From: Myxococcales bacterium
Lineage (GTDB): Bacteria > Myxococcota_A > Bradymonadia > UBA7976 > UBA1532
Length of the DNA: 64,000 nucleotides
Direction of reading: 5' to 3'
Assembly (NCBI GenBank): GCA_020633555.1
Contig: JACKDL010000001.1
Coordinates: 186,001 to 250,000, forward strand
The notes beneath the pieces were generated by a model. It had not been told where the DNA came from and ran no database searches. It saw nothing but the letters and a program-made list of their open reading frames with translations. Position numbers and translations under genes: made by a program. Position 1 is the first letter of the stretch. Every line of letters starts with the position of its first letter. This document shows positions 7,885-14,982 of this stretch, piece by piece.

Positions 7885-9135
7885 TCAGGCCTCGGGCGGC
7901 AGCCACGCGAGCAGCCGGGCCCCGCCCGCCGGGCTCGTGCCCAGATCCAGGTAGCCCCCCGCCTGGGTGACCCGCTCTTCGGCGCCCACCAGGCCCAGCC
8001 CACCGGCCCGGTCGGTCGGCAGGCCCACCCCGTCGTCATCCACCGTCAGCAGCCAGCCGTCGTCGGCCTCGCGCAGGCAGAGCGTGACCGCCGAGGCGCG
8101 GGCGTGACGGGCCACGTTGGTCAGCGCCTCCTGGGCCACCCGGAACAGCACGGCGCCCACCGGTCCGGGCGGCTCGGGGCCCGGGTCCAGGGCAAGGCTC
8201 AGGGTCAGCCCCGCCTGGGCTGCCCACTGGGTCGCGTGGCCGTGGATCGCGGCGCGGACGCCCAGACCGTCGAGGGCGGCCGGCCGCAGGTTGTGGGCCA
8301 GGGTGCGCACCTGTTCGACCCCGTCGTCCACGGCCGCGATGGCGGCGTCGAGCAGGGGACCGGCCGGGCCGGTGCCCACTGCGCCACGGGCGGCCGTGAG
8401 CTGCAGCCGGAGCCCGGTGAGCACCTGCCCCAGGTCGTCGTGGAGGTCGCGGCTGATACGGGCCCGCTCCTCCTCCTGCACTTGCACGAGGCGGGCTCCC
8501 AGCTCCTGCAGGCGCTGCTGGCCGGCCTTCAGCTCGGCGGTGCGGGCCGCCACCCGGTCCTCGAGATGGGCGTTCGCGCCCTGCAGCTCGGCGTACAGCC
8601 CGGCGTTGGTCCGGTCGCCGCGGCGGATGACCGCCAGCGGGGCGAAGAACAGCCCGGCGCTCAGCAGCAGCCCCAGCGCGGCGGCGGCCGCCCAGAGGGT
8701 GGCGATGCCCTCGTAGGTGCGCTCGGCGGGCAGGCGCAGCTCCACCCGGGCGACCGCGCGGCCGCCCACCTGGATCGGGGCCCAGCCCACCAGGTCGTCG
8801 GGCCGGGCTGCCCGCCCGGCGGTGAAGGCGGCGGTGGTCTCGGCGGTGTCGATGCGCACCCGGCCGAGCAGGGGCGGCGCCACGGCGGACTCGGTGAGCG
8901 ATCGCAGCTCGGGGTGGTCGTACGCCCAGAGCAGCGGGCGCCTCTGGGCCAGGCGCGCCACCCGGTCGGCCACCAGGCCGGCCTGCACGGCGGCCTCGCG
9001 GGTGCGCTCGCCCAGCACCTGGGCCCGGTAGAGCATGGGCAGCACCACGCCCACCACCAGCCCGGCGAGCAGCGCCAACGGCGCGACCCGCCGCGCCAGC
9101 GCGGGGGCCAGGGGGGTGGGCGTGCGGGCGCTCAC
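7885..9135 (-). CDS. Sensor histidine kinase, NarX/DesK (HisKA_3) type
   Basis: A 416-residue kinase started at GTG 9135, which overlaps the upstream stop by GTGA. Transmembrane segments are about residues 17-40 and 145-170, enclosing a periplasmic sensor of about 105 residues. A short coiled coil (178-225) leads to the HisKA_3 box RISRDLHDDLGQ with phosphoacceptor H232, then the ATPase N-box (QEALTNVARHA, about 335-345) and G-boxes DDDGVGLP and GLGLVGAEER. Such kinases pair with NarL/LuxR regulators; a matching regulator lies about 1.6 kb away on the other strand. Co-translation with a binding-protein-like lipoprotein suggests that lipoprotein supplies the signal. Confidence 0.87.
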   Translation of the reverse strand: MSARTPTPLAPALARRVAPLALLAGLVVGVVLPMLYRAQVLGERTREAAVQAGLVADRVARLAQRRPLLWAYDHPELRSLTESAVAPPLLGRVRIDTAETTAAFTAGRAARPDDLVGWAPIQVGGRAVARVELRLPAERTYEGIATLWAAAAALGLLLSAGLFFAPLAVIRRGDRTNAGLYAELQGANAHLEDRVAARTAELKAGQQRLQELGARLVQVQEEERARISRDLHDDLGQVLTGLRLQLTAARGAVGTGPAGPLLDAAIAAVDDGVEQVRTLAHNLRPAALDGLGVRAAIHGHATQWAAQAGLTLSLALDPGPEPPGPVGAVLFRVAQEALTNVARHARASAVTLCLREADDGWLLTVDDDGVGLPTDRAGGLGLVGAEERVTQAGGYLDLGTSPAGGARLLAWLPPEA

Positions 9136-9926
9136 GGCGGCCCCGCAGGCAGGCTGTAGCCCAGATCGGCGATGATGCCGCGGCCCACCGGCCCCACGAC
9201 GAAGGCGGCGAAGGCCTGCAGGCGCGGCGAGGGGTTCGGGCCCAGCTCCAGGCGGATCTCGAGTGGGGGCGCATCGACGCCGCGGATCACCCACACCGGA
9301 AGCGCCTGCAAGGCCAGGCTGCCCGTGTCGCTGACCGTCAGGGCCCCCGGGGTCCGGCGCACCGCGCCGAGCAGGGCCTCCTCGTCGCTGAACACCCGCC
9401 AGCGGCGGCTGCGGTGGGCCTCGTCGAAGGCTGCGGCCAGCAGCGGATCCGCGCGGCCGATGGCCTGCTCCAGGGGATCGTCGGGGTCCCGCAGCAGGAT
9501 CCGCCGGGGCAGCCCGTCCACCCAGGTGGGGCGCCGGCCTTGCAGGGTCTCGGCGAGCTGGGCCGCGGCCACGCGGCGGGTGCGGACGCCCGGCCCGGCC
9601 ACGAGCACGGGCTGGGTGCGCGCGATGGGGATGCCCCCCGCCGTGCCCAGCGGGACGAGGGTGATGGCGCCGCCCAGCAGGCCATCGGCCACCGCCTGCC
9701 GTGCCCCCTGGGCCCCCAGCGGCGCCTCGACCACCAAGGCGGGGCCGGGCACCCGGGCCGCGAAGGTCTGGGCCAGGTTGTGCACCAGGGCGCTGGCGGC
9801 GTGATCGCCGGCCAGGCGCGCTTCGCCGCTACGGCGGGGCGCAGGGGGATCCAGCGGCGGCGGATCGAGGCTGGGGGTACACCCGGCCAGAGCGGCGAGC
9901 AGCAGCGTGGGCAGGAGGGTTCGCAC
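9132..9926 (-). CDS. PstS-like periplasmic-binding lipoprotein
   Basis: A 264-residue lipoprotein started at GTG 9926, with signal peptide and lipobox LAGC (Cys15). The body has the layout of phosphate- or tungstate-type solute-binding proteins: GAITLVPLGTAGGIP, a QLAETLQGRRPTW block similar to PstS (the loop before ligand contact), DDPLEQAI, and a C-terminal FAAFVVGPVGRGIIADLGY. No ABC permease or ATPase lies nearby. It is fused by overlap to the histidine kinase, so I infer a sensory rather than transport role. The upstream DNA has TTGATC-N16-CATCCT ending 6 nt before the GTG, with no ribosome site, a possible leaderless start. Confidence 0.7.
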   Translation of the reverse strand: MRTLLPTLLLAALAGCTPSLDPPPLDPPAPRRSGEARLAGDHAASALVHNLAQTFAARVPGPALVVEAPLGAQGARQAVADGLLGGAITLVPLGTAGGIPIARTQPVLVAGPGVRTRRVAAAQLAETLQGRRPTWVDGLPRRILLRDPDDPLEQAIGRADPLLAAAFDEAHRSRRWRVFSDEEALLGAVRRTPGALTVSDTGSLALQALPVWVIRGVDAPPLEIRLELGPNPSPRLQAFAAFVVGPVGRGIIADLGYSLPAGPP

Positions 9927-9932
9927 GGGCCC

Positions 9933-9960
9933 AGGATGACACGGGCCGCCGGTCGATCAA
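9933..9960 (-). promoter_or_regulatory. Candidate promoter giving a leaderless binding-lipoprotein/kinase mRNA
   Basis: On the minus strand TTGATC (9960-9955), a 16-nt spacer and CATCCT (9938-9933) are followed after 6 nt (GGGCCC) by the GTG start. No Shine-Dalgarno can fit. This is inference from spacing and partial consensus. Confidence 0.35.
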
Positions 9961-9993
9961 GGATCCCCGTGACCCCCAGCCGGAGCCGCCGCC

Positions 9994-10659
9994 ATGGACC
10001 CCACCGCGCCCACCGTGCCGTTGCCCTTCACCCGCCTGCCCGAGGCCGAGATGCAGGCGCGGGCCGACGCCCTGTTCGCCCTGCACGCAGGCCGCCGGAC
10101 CGTGCGTGAGTTCAGCCCCGAGCCCATCCCCCTGGAGGTGGTGCGGCGGTGCATCCACACCGCGGCGCAGGCGCCGTCGGGGGCCAACAAACAGCCGTGG
10201 ACCTTCTGCCTGGTGACCGATCCGGCGATGAAGGCCGCCATCCGCCAAGGGGCCGAGGCCGAGGAGCAGGCTTTCTACGGGGGGCGGGCCTCCGACACCT
10301 GGCTGGCGGACCTGAGGCCCTTCAACACCAGCGCCGACAAACCTTTCCTGGAGATCGCGCCCGCGCTGATCGTCGTCTTCGCCCAGGCCCGCGGGGCCCA
10401 GGGGGAGCAGCACTGCTACGTGCGCGAGTCGGTGGGGCTGGCCACTGGGGCGTTGCTGGCCGCCCTCCACGCGTGCGGGCTGGCCACGCTGACCCACACC
10501 CCGTCGCCCATGGGGTTCCTGGCTGAGCTGCTGGGCCGACCGGCTCACGAGCGGGCCTTCCTGCTGATCCCCGTGGGCTATCCCGCGCCGGGCTGCCGGG
10601 TGCCGGCCATTTCGCGTAAGCCGCTGGACGCGGTGCTGGAGGAGTACCCGGGCCGGTAG
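9994..10659 (+). CDS. Nitroreductase-family flavoprotein
   Basis: A 221-residue protein with the FMN-dependent nitroreductase fold. Landmarks are the N-terminal FMN phosphate-binding RRTVREFS (about residues 31-38), AAQAPSGANKQPW (about 55-67), a central SVGLATGALLAALHACGLAT helix and the C-terminal LIPVGYPA strand. The arrangement, including the PSGANKQPW loop and lid insertion, is closest to the iodotyrosine-deiodinase/BluB-like branch rather than NfsA/NfsB, but the substrate cannot be read from sequence. GGAG lies 9 nt before the ATG. The gene sits between the kinase and its probable regulator and is co-directional with the latter, separated by 67 bp containing a promoter-like sequence. 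Confidence 0.85.
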   Translation: MDPTAPTVPLPFTRLPEAEMQARADALFALHAGRRTVREFSPEPIPLEVVRRCIHTAAQAPSGANKQPWTFCLVTDPAMKAAIRQGAEAEEQAFYGGRASDTWLADLRPFNTSADKPFLEIAPALIVVFAQARGAQGEQHCYVRESVGLATGALLAALHACGLATLTHTPSPMGFLAELLGRPAHERAFLLIPVGYPAPGCRVPAISRKPLDAVLEEYPGR

Positions 10660-10668
10660 ATCACCCGA

Positions 10669-10697
10669 TTGGCCCTGCCGCCCCAACGGTCTAAGCT
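10669..10697 (+). promoter_or_regulatory. Candidate sigma-70-type promoter of the NarL-type regulator
   Basis: TTGGCC (10669-10674), exactly 17 nt, then TAAGCT (10692-10697). The following leader contains AAGGAGG 5 nt before the ATG at 10727, a strong ribosome site. The regulator therefore probably has its own promoter. Confidence 0.45.
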
Positions 10698-10726
10698 CGC
10701 CGGGTCTCACCGCTGAAGGAGGCCCC

Positions 10727-11347
10727 ATGGCCGAGCGCATCCGCGTCGTGATCGCTGAGGACCACACCATCGTCCGCCAGGGGCTCGTGGCGCTCCTGCA
10801 GACCGCCGACGACATCGAGGTCGTGGGCGAGGCCGGCGACGGCCGCGGGGCCCTGGACGCCGTGGCCGCCCATTCGCCCGATGTGTTGCTGTGCGACCTG
10901 GCCATGCCCGGGCTGGGCGGGCTGGAGGTCATCAAGCGCCTGCAGGAGGAGCCGGAGCCCCCCCGCGTGGTGGTGCTGTCGATGTACCACGACGCCGAGT
11001 GGGTGAAGCGCGCCCTGGACGCCGGCGCCAGCGGCTACCTGCTGAAGGGCTCGGGCGTGCAGGACGTGGTGCGGGCCGTGCGCGAGGTGGCGAAGGGGGA
11101 GTCCTTCCTGTCGCCCGGCGCCACCATGGCGGCGCGCTCCGAGGACCTGACGCCCCGCGAGCGCGAGGTGCTGACGCTGCTGGCCGAGGGCCACACCAGC
11201 AAAGAGATCGGCTCGGTGCTGAACATCAGCCACCGCACCGCCGAGCACCACCGGGCCCGGGTGATGCAGAAGCTGGGCATCAACGACGTGGCCGGGCTGA
11301 CCCGCTACGCCATCCGCACCGGGCTGGTTGACCAGAACTTGAAGTAA
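10727..11347 (+). CDS. NarL/FixJ-family response regulator
   Basis: A 206-residue DNA-binding regulator. The receiver domain (1-120) has acidic pair E11/D12, phosphoacceptor D57 in LLCDLAMPG, and the conserved Lys in the LLKGSG loop. The LuxR-type helix-turn-helix occupies about 140-200 (LTPREREVLTLLAEGHTSKEIGSVLNISHRTAEHHR). The domain pair matches partners of HisKA_3 kinases, and the only such kinase in the window is at 7885-9135, so the two probably form a split two-component system. A canonical AAGGAGG precedes the ATG. Targets are unknown; the adjacent nitroreductase and the kinase/lipoprotein operon are natural candidates. Confidence 0.9.
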   Translation: MAERIRVVIAEDHTIVRQGLVALLQTADDIEVVGEAGDGRGALDAVAAHSPDVLLCDLAMPGLGGLEVIKRLQEEPEPPRVVVLSMYHDAEWVKRALDAGASGYLLKGSGVQDVVRAVREVAKGESFLSPGATMAARSEDLTPREREVLTLLAEGHTSKEIGSVLNISHRTAEHHRARVMQKLGINDVAGLTRYAIRTGLVDQNLK

Positions 11348-11372
11348 TCCGTGGGGTTGCGGCCGACTTTCG

Positions 11373-12107
11373 TCAGCCCAGCTTGCGGCGCAGGATGGGG
11401 CCGGCGGCCTTCACGTCGTGGGCCACCCACTCGGCCAGCAGCTTCAGCCGCCGCGCCTCGCTGAGGTCGGTGGTGCGCCCCTGGGCGGCCAGGCCCTCGC
11501 GGTAGCGGGTGGCCAGCCGGCCCAGCACCATGCCCACGCTCACCGAGACGTTGAAGGACTCGGTGAAGCCGAACATGGGGATGCGGAAGGTGTCGTCGCA
11601 GGCCTCCAAGGTCTCGGGGGCCAGCCCCTCGGCCTCGTTTCCGAACAACACCAGCAGCGGGCGGTCGACGGACAGCGACTCCAGGGTCTGCTCGCCCCGC
11701 GGGCCGGCGCCCACGATGCGCATGCCGCGGTCGCGGGCCCAGCCCAGCGCCGCGTCGCGGCTGTCCAGGCGGTGCAGGTCCACCCAGCGGTGGGCCCAGC
11801 GCGAGATGCGATCCACGCTGCGCTCGGTGGGATCCCGCTCGGGGATCTCGAGCGGGTAGGCGTTGCGCAGCTCCACTGCCACGACGTCCTGCAGGCCCAG
11901 CCCCTCGGCGGTGCGGATGCAGGCCTGGCCGTTGTGGCTCTTGTGCAGATCCTCGACGCCCAGGGCCACGCCCTGCAGGCGGTGAGCCAGGACCCACTCC
12001 ATGCGGTTCACGCGCTCGGGGTAAAGGTGTGGGCGCAAAGCGTCGATGACATCGCCGGCTGGATAGGTCCGACCGTCGATCTCGACCGTGACCGGGGTGT
12101 TCGCCAT
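11373..12107 (-). CDS. trmH: tRNA (guanosine-18-2'-O)-methyltransferase TrmH
   Basis: A 244-residue SPOUT methyltransferase that methylates the ribose of G18 in the D-loop of tRNA using S-adenosylmethionine. The three SPOUT motifs are present: motif 1 around HNGQACIRTAEGLG (with the catalytic Arg), motif 2 LLVLFGNEAEGL, and motif 3 IPMFGFTESFNVSVSVGMVL that forms the trefoil knot. The short N-terminal and C-terminal helical extensions (PERVNRMEWVL; RRLKLLAEW) match TrmH rather than RlmB or TrmL, and the length is close to TrmH of E. coli. It converges with the response regulator 25 bp away and diverges from pckA. Confidence 0.87.
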   Translation of the reverse strand: MANTPVTVEIDGRTYPAGDVIDALRPHLYPERVNRMEWVLAHRLQGVALGVEDLHKSHNGQACIRTAEGLGLQDVVAVELRNAYPLEIPERDPTERSVDRISRWAHRWVDLHRLDSRDAALGWARDRGMRIVGAGPRGEQTLESLSVDRPLLVLFGNEAEGLAPETLEACDDTFRIPMFGFTESFNVSVSVGMVLGRLATRYREGLAAQGRTTDLSEARRLKLLAEWVAHDVKAAGPILRRKLG

Positions 12108-12234
12108 GGGTGCGTCCTCCGGCGCAGCAGGGGGGAAGGCGGGCCCGTTCTACGGAAACGGCGCCGGCCCGTAAAGGCGGGTCGGTGGAATCTGCCGAGT
12201 GAGGCGTGATAAGCACCCCGCTCGCGACGATCGA

Positions 12235-12250
12235 CGGGCCCCTGGGCCCG
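12235..12250 (+). promoter_or_regulatory. Leader hairpin abutting the pckA ribosome site
   Basis: CGGGCC (12235-12240), tetraloop CCTG and GGCCCG (12245-12250) form a perfect 6-bp GC stem that ends directly at the AGGAGAGAGGG ribosome site (12251-12261). It could affect translation initiation of PEP carboxykinase, but no ligand-binding or attenuator structure is apparent. Confidence 0.4.
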
Positions 12251-12265
12251 AGGAGAGAGGGTTCG

Positions 12266-13927
12266 ATGGCCAACATGCACGCTCGCCAGTTCACCGATGG
12301 CCGCTCCCTGGTTGGGGAGTGGGACATTCGCCCCAGCGGCGTGGTGTACCGCAACGCCGGCATCGACACGCTCTACCAGGCAGCCGTGCAGCGCGGGCAG
12401 GCCACCGTCCTGGCCAACGGGGCCCTGCTGCAGGGCACCGGGCCCTTCTATGGCCGGGCCGCCAAGTCGTCGTTCTACGTCAACGATCCCGACGCCCGCT
12501 TCAACGGCAAGGGCATCGATGACCTGATCGCCTGGGGGAACCCCGCCGAGGGTCAGTGGGACAACCTGCCGATGGATCCCGCGGTGTACCGGCGGCTGCG
12601 GGCCCGGGTCGTGGCGCGGCTCTCCGAGGCCGGTGATCTGTACGTCAACGACGGCTGGAGCGGGCGCACCGAGCGCTCCCGCATGGGCGTGCGGCTGATC
12701 ACCGAGAGCGCCGTGGGCGCCGTGTTCGCCCACAACATCTTCCTGCGGCTGCAGCCCGAGGAGCTGGCCGGCTTCAAGCCGGAGTGGACGATCCTGCAGG
12801 CGCCCTCGGTGAAGGCCGAGCCCGCCGACAAGACCCACAGCGAGGCGTTCATCATCGTGGACCTGGCCGCCCAGGTGGTGGTCATCGGGGGCACGAAGTA
12901 CAACGGCCAGATCAAGAAGAGCATGTTCTGCGTGCAGAACTTCCGGCTGCCCCTGAAGGGCATCCTGACCATGCACGCGGGCGCCAGCGAGGGCGAGGGC
13001 GGCCTGTCGGCGGTGCACGCCGGCCTGTCGGGCACGGGCAAGACCACGCTGTCGAACACCGGGTTCCCCGTGGCCGACGACCAGATCGTGGTGGACACCC
13101 ACAGCGACGATCCCGAGGCGGTCATCTCGAACATGGAGGGCGGCCAGTACGCCAAGACCGAGAACCTGAAGGTCGAGAAGGAGCCCGAGACCTTCAACGC
13201 CATCCTGTACGGGACCACCGCCGAGAACATCTGGCACGACGAGCAAGGCGTGGTGGACTACGACAACACGTCCATCACCGCCAACGGCCGGGTGGGCTAC
13301 CCCCTGGAGTTCGTGCCCACGGCCAAGGCCTCGGGCCTGGCCAAGGCGCCGGCAAACATCACCTTCCTCACCGCCGACGGCTACGGCGTGCTGCCTCCGG
13401 TGGCGCGGCTGAGCGTCGAGGGCGGGAAGTTCCACTTCGCCATGGGCTTCACCAGCAAGATGCCGGGCACCGAGAAGGGGATCACCGAGCCCCAGCCTAC
13501 GTTCTCGGCCTTCTTCGGCAAGCCCTTCATGCCGCTGAAGCCCGTGTACTACATGGATCTGCTGGCGGACCTGATCAAGACGCACGGCACCCAGGTCTGG
13601 CTGGTGAACACCGGCTGGCTCGGACCCAACGAGCCGGGGCGGGGCCGGGTGGACATCCTGGTCAGCAAGGCGATCATCAACGCCGTGCGCGACAACAAGA
13701 TCGACCTGAGCGACGACAACTTCTGGTTCGACCCCGTGTTCAAGCTGCAGGTGCCGAAGGCGGTGCCGGGCGTGGACGCCAAGGTGCTGGACCCGCGGAA
13801 CTTCTGGGCCGACGCCGACGCCTACCAGGCGGCCTGCAACAAGCTGGCGGGCATCTTCCAGACGGCCGCGGGCAAGCTGCCCGACATGCCGGCGGACGTG
13901 CTGGCGGCCGGGCCCGCGCCCCGCTGA
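12266..13927 (+). CDS. pckA: Phosphoenolpyruvate carboxykinase (ATP)
   Basis: A 553-residue enzyme converting oxaloacetate plus ATP to phosphoenolpyruvate, the entry step of gluconeogenesis. ATG 12266 is chosen over an in-frame ATG at 12206 because AGGAGAGAGGG precedes it and MANMHARQF starts the conserved fold. Signature elements are the substrate Arg loop GRTERSRMGVRLITE, the metal-site GGTKYNGQIKKSMF, the ATP P-loop GLSGTGKTTLS (about residues 252-262), and VADDQIVVD with the metal Asp. The ATP type (not GTP type) is clear from the P-loop and length. A hairpin sits immediately before the ribosome site, and the 167-bp palindromic element lies 17 bp past the stop. Confidence 0.95.
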   Translation: MANMHARQFTDGRSLVGEWDIRPSGVVYRNAGIDTLYQAAVQRGQATVLANGALLQGTGPFYGRAAKSSFYVNDPDARFNGKGIDDLIAWGNPAEGQWDNLPMDPAVYRRLRARVVARLSEAGDLYVNDGWSGRTERSRMGVRLITESAVGAVFAHNIFLRLQPEELAGFKPEWTILQAPSVKAEPADKTHSEAFIIVDLAAQVVVIGGTKYNGQIKKSMFCVQNFRLPLKGILTMHAGASEGEGGLSAVHAGLSGTGKTTLSNTGFPVADDQIVVDTHSDDPEAVISNMEGGQYAKTENLKVEKEPETFNAILYGTTAENIWHDEQGVVDYDNTSITANGRVGYPLEFVPTAKASGLAKAPANITFLTADGYGVLPPVARLSVEGGKFHFAMGFTSKMPGTEKGITEPQPTFSAFFGKPFMPLKPVYYMDLLADLIKTHGTQVWLVNTGWLGPNEPGRGRVDILVSKAIINAVRDNKIDLSDDNFWFDPVFKLQVPKAVPGVDAKVLDPRNFWADADAYQAACNKLAGIFQTAAGKLPDMPADVLAAGPAPR

Positions 13928-13943
13928 GCGGGCCTCCGCGCCG

Positions 13944-14110
13944 CTAGCAGGCTGTTGAAAATCGCTCCCGTCGCGAGCCGCCCCCGTGGAATCCGCGGCT
14001 CCGGCGTTGCCGTCTCCTCGACGATGCTTCGGCATCGCCTGCGGGCCGGCGCCTTGGATCCGCGGCCCCACGGGGCCGTTCGCTCGGTCCGAATTTCAAC
14101 AGCCTACTAG
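13944..14110. mobile_element. 167-bp palindromic MITE-like element
   Basis: The ends are 21-bp terminal inverted repeats (13944-13964 and 14090-14110) with two mismatches; both begin with CTAG and share AGGCTGTTGAAA. The interior continues as an imperfect palindrome: CCCCGTGG..CCGCGG..CC..GGCG occurs inverted on each side, and the centre is CGATGC-TTCG-GCATCG (14022-14037), a perfect 6-bp stem with a UUCG-type tetraloop. The whole element could fold into one long hairpin. There is no ORF, so it would depend on a transposase in trans, or serve as a repetitive extragenic element and terminator. It sits between pckA and the 3' end of the EamA transporter gene, whose stop codon lies inside the right repeat. 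Confidence 0.75.
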
Positions 14111-14982
14111 CCCACCATGACGGCGGCCGCCCCGGCCGCCATCGCCGCCACCGCGTAGAGCTGGCGGCGGCCGATCCGCTCGCCGAAGAACAGCCGCCCG
14201 AAGGCCACGGCCAGGATCAGGCCGATGCCCCGCTTGATGGCCTCGACCAACGCGGCCAAGGCGAGCTTGAGGGCGATGAGCTGCAGCCCCACCGCGGCGC
14301 TGATGGCGACGCTGGCGCCCAACACGAGCCCCCAGGCGCCGCGGGGCGGCACCAGCTCCGTGGCGCGGCCTCGCAGCGCGAGCCACGCGGCCAAGGCCGC
14401 CCCGATGAGCACCGCCTGCACCGCCGCGTGCACCGGCACGGCGGCGTGCCGCATGGCCAGCTTGTCCAGCGACACGGCAGCGGACCAGATGAGCGCCACG
14501 GCCACCATCATCGCGCTGCCCCGCTCCCGCCGGAACGCGCGCCACAGGCTCACCCGCTGCCCGTCCACCTCGCGGGGGTTCAGGGCCACGGCGCCCGCGC
14601 ACACGCCCACGACCCCGACGAGCTGGCCCGGCCGCGGCCACTCGCCCAGCAGGGTCGCCGCGATGCCCGTGGCGAACACGGGGGTCAGCGCCAGGAAGGG
14701 GATGGTCAGGCTCAGGGGCGAGACGGTGACGGCCTGCACGAACAGCAGGCTCGCGGCGATGTTCAGCGCCACCAGCGCCAGTCCGGGCGCCCAATAGCCG
14801 TGGGCCGGCAGGGGCGCGTCGATGAGCCAGGCCCAGGCCAGGAACGCGGGGAGCTGTCCGGCGTTCAGCAGGACCACGGCGGCCGTGGTGCCCAGGCGCT
14901 GGCCCAGGGCCTTGCGAAGGGCGTCCAGGGCGCTCCAGGCCACGCTCGCCCCCAGCACCAGCGCCAGGGCGGTGGGGGTCAC
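14107..14982 (-). CDS. EamA/DMT-family transporter
   Basis: A 291-residue inner-membrane protein with ten predicted transmembrane segments arranged as two EamA repeats (about 1-135 and 150-291). Conserved features are SPLSLTIPFLALTPVFATGIAATLLGEWP in the first half and the matching LVEAIKRGIGLILAVAFGRLFFGERI in the second. These carriers export amino acids, nucleosides or other small metabolites; the substrate is not predictable. It starts at GTG 14982 overlapping the stop of the giant repeat protein (GTGA), so it is translated after it. Its TAG stop, followed by a second in-frame TAG, lies in the terminal repeat of the adjacent palindromic element, so the element may have replaced the original 3' end. 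Confidence 0.82.
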   Translation of the reverse strand: MTPTALALVLGASVAWSALDALRKALGQRLGTTAAVVLLNAGQLPAFLAWAWLIDAPLPAHGYWAPGLALVALNIAASLLFVQAVTVSPLSLTIPFLALTPVFATGIAATLLGEWPRPGQLVGVVGVCAGAVALNPREVDGQRVSLWRAFRRERGSAMMVAVALIWSAAVSLDKLAMRHAAVPVHAAVQAVLIGAALAAWLALRGRATELVPPRGAWGLVLGASVAISAAVGLQLIALKLALAALVEAIKRGIGLILAVAFGRLFFGERIGRRQLYAVAAMAAGAAAVMVG

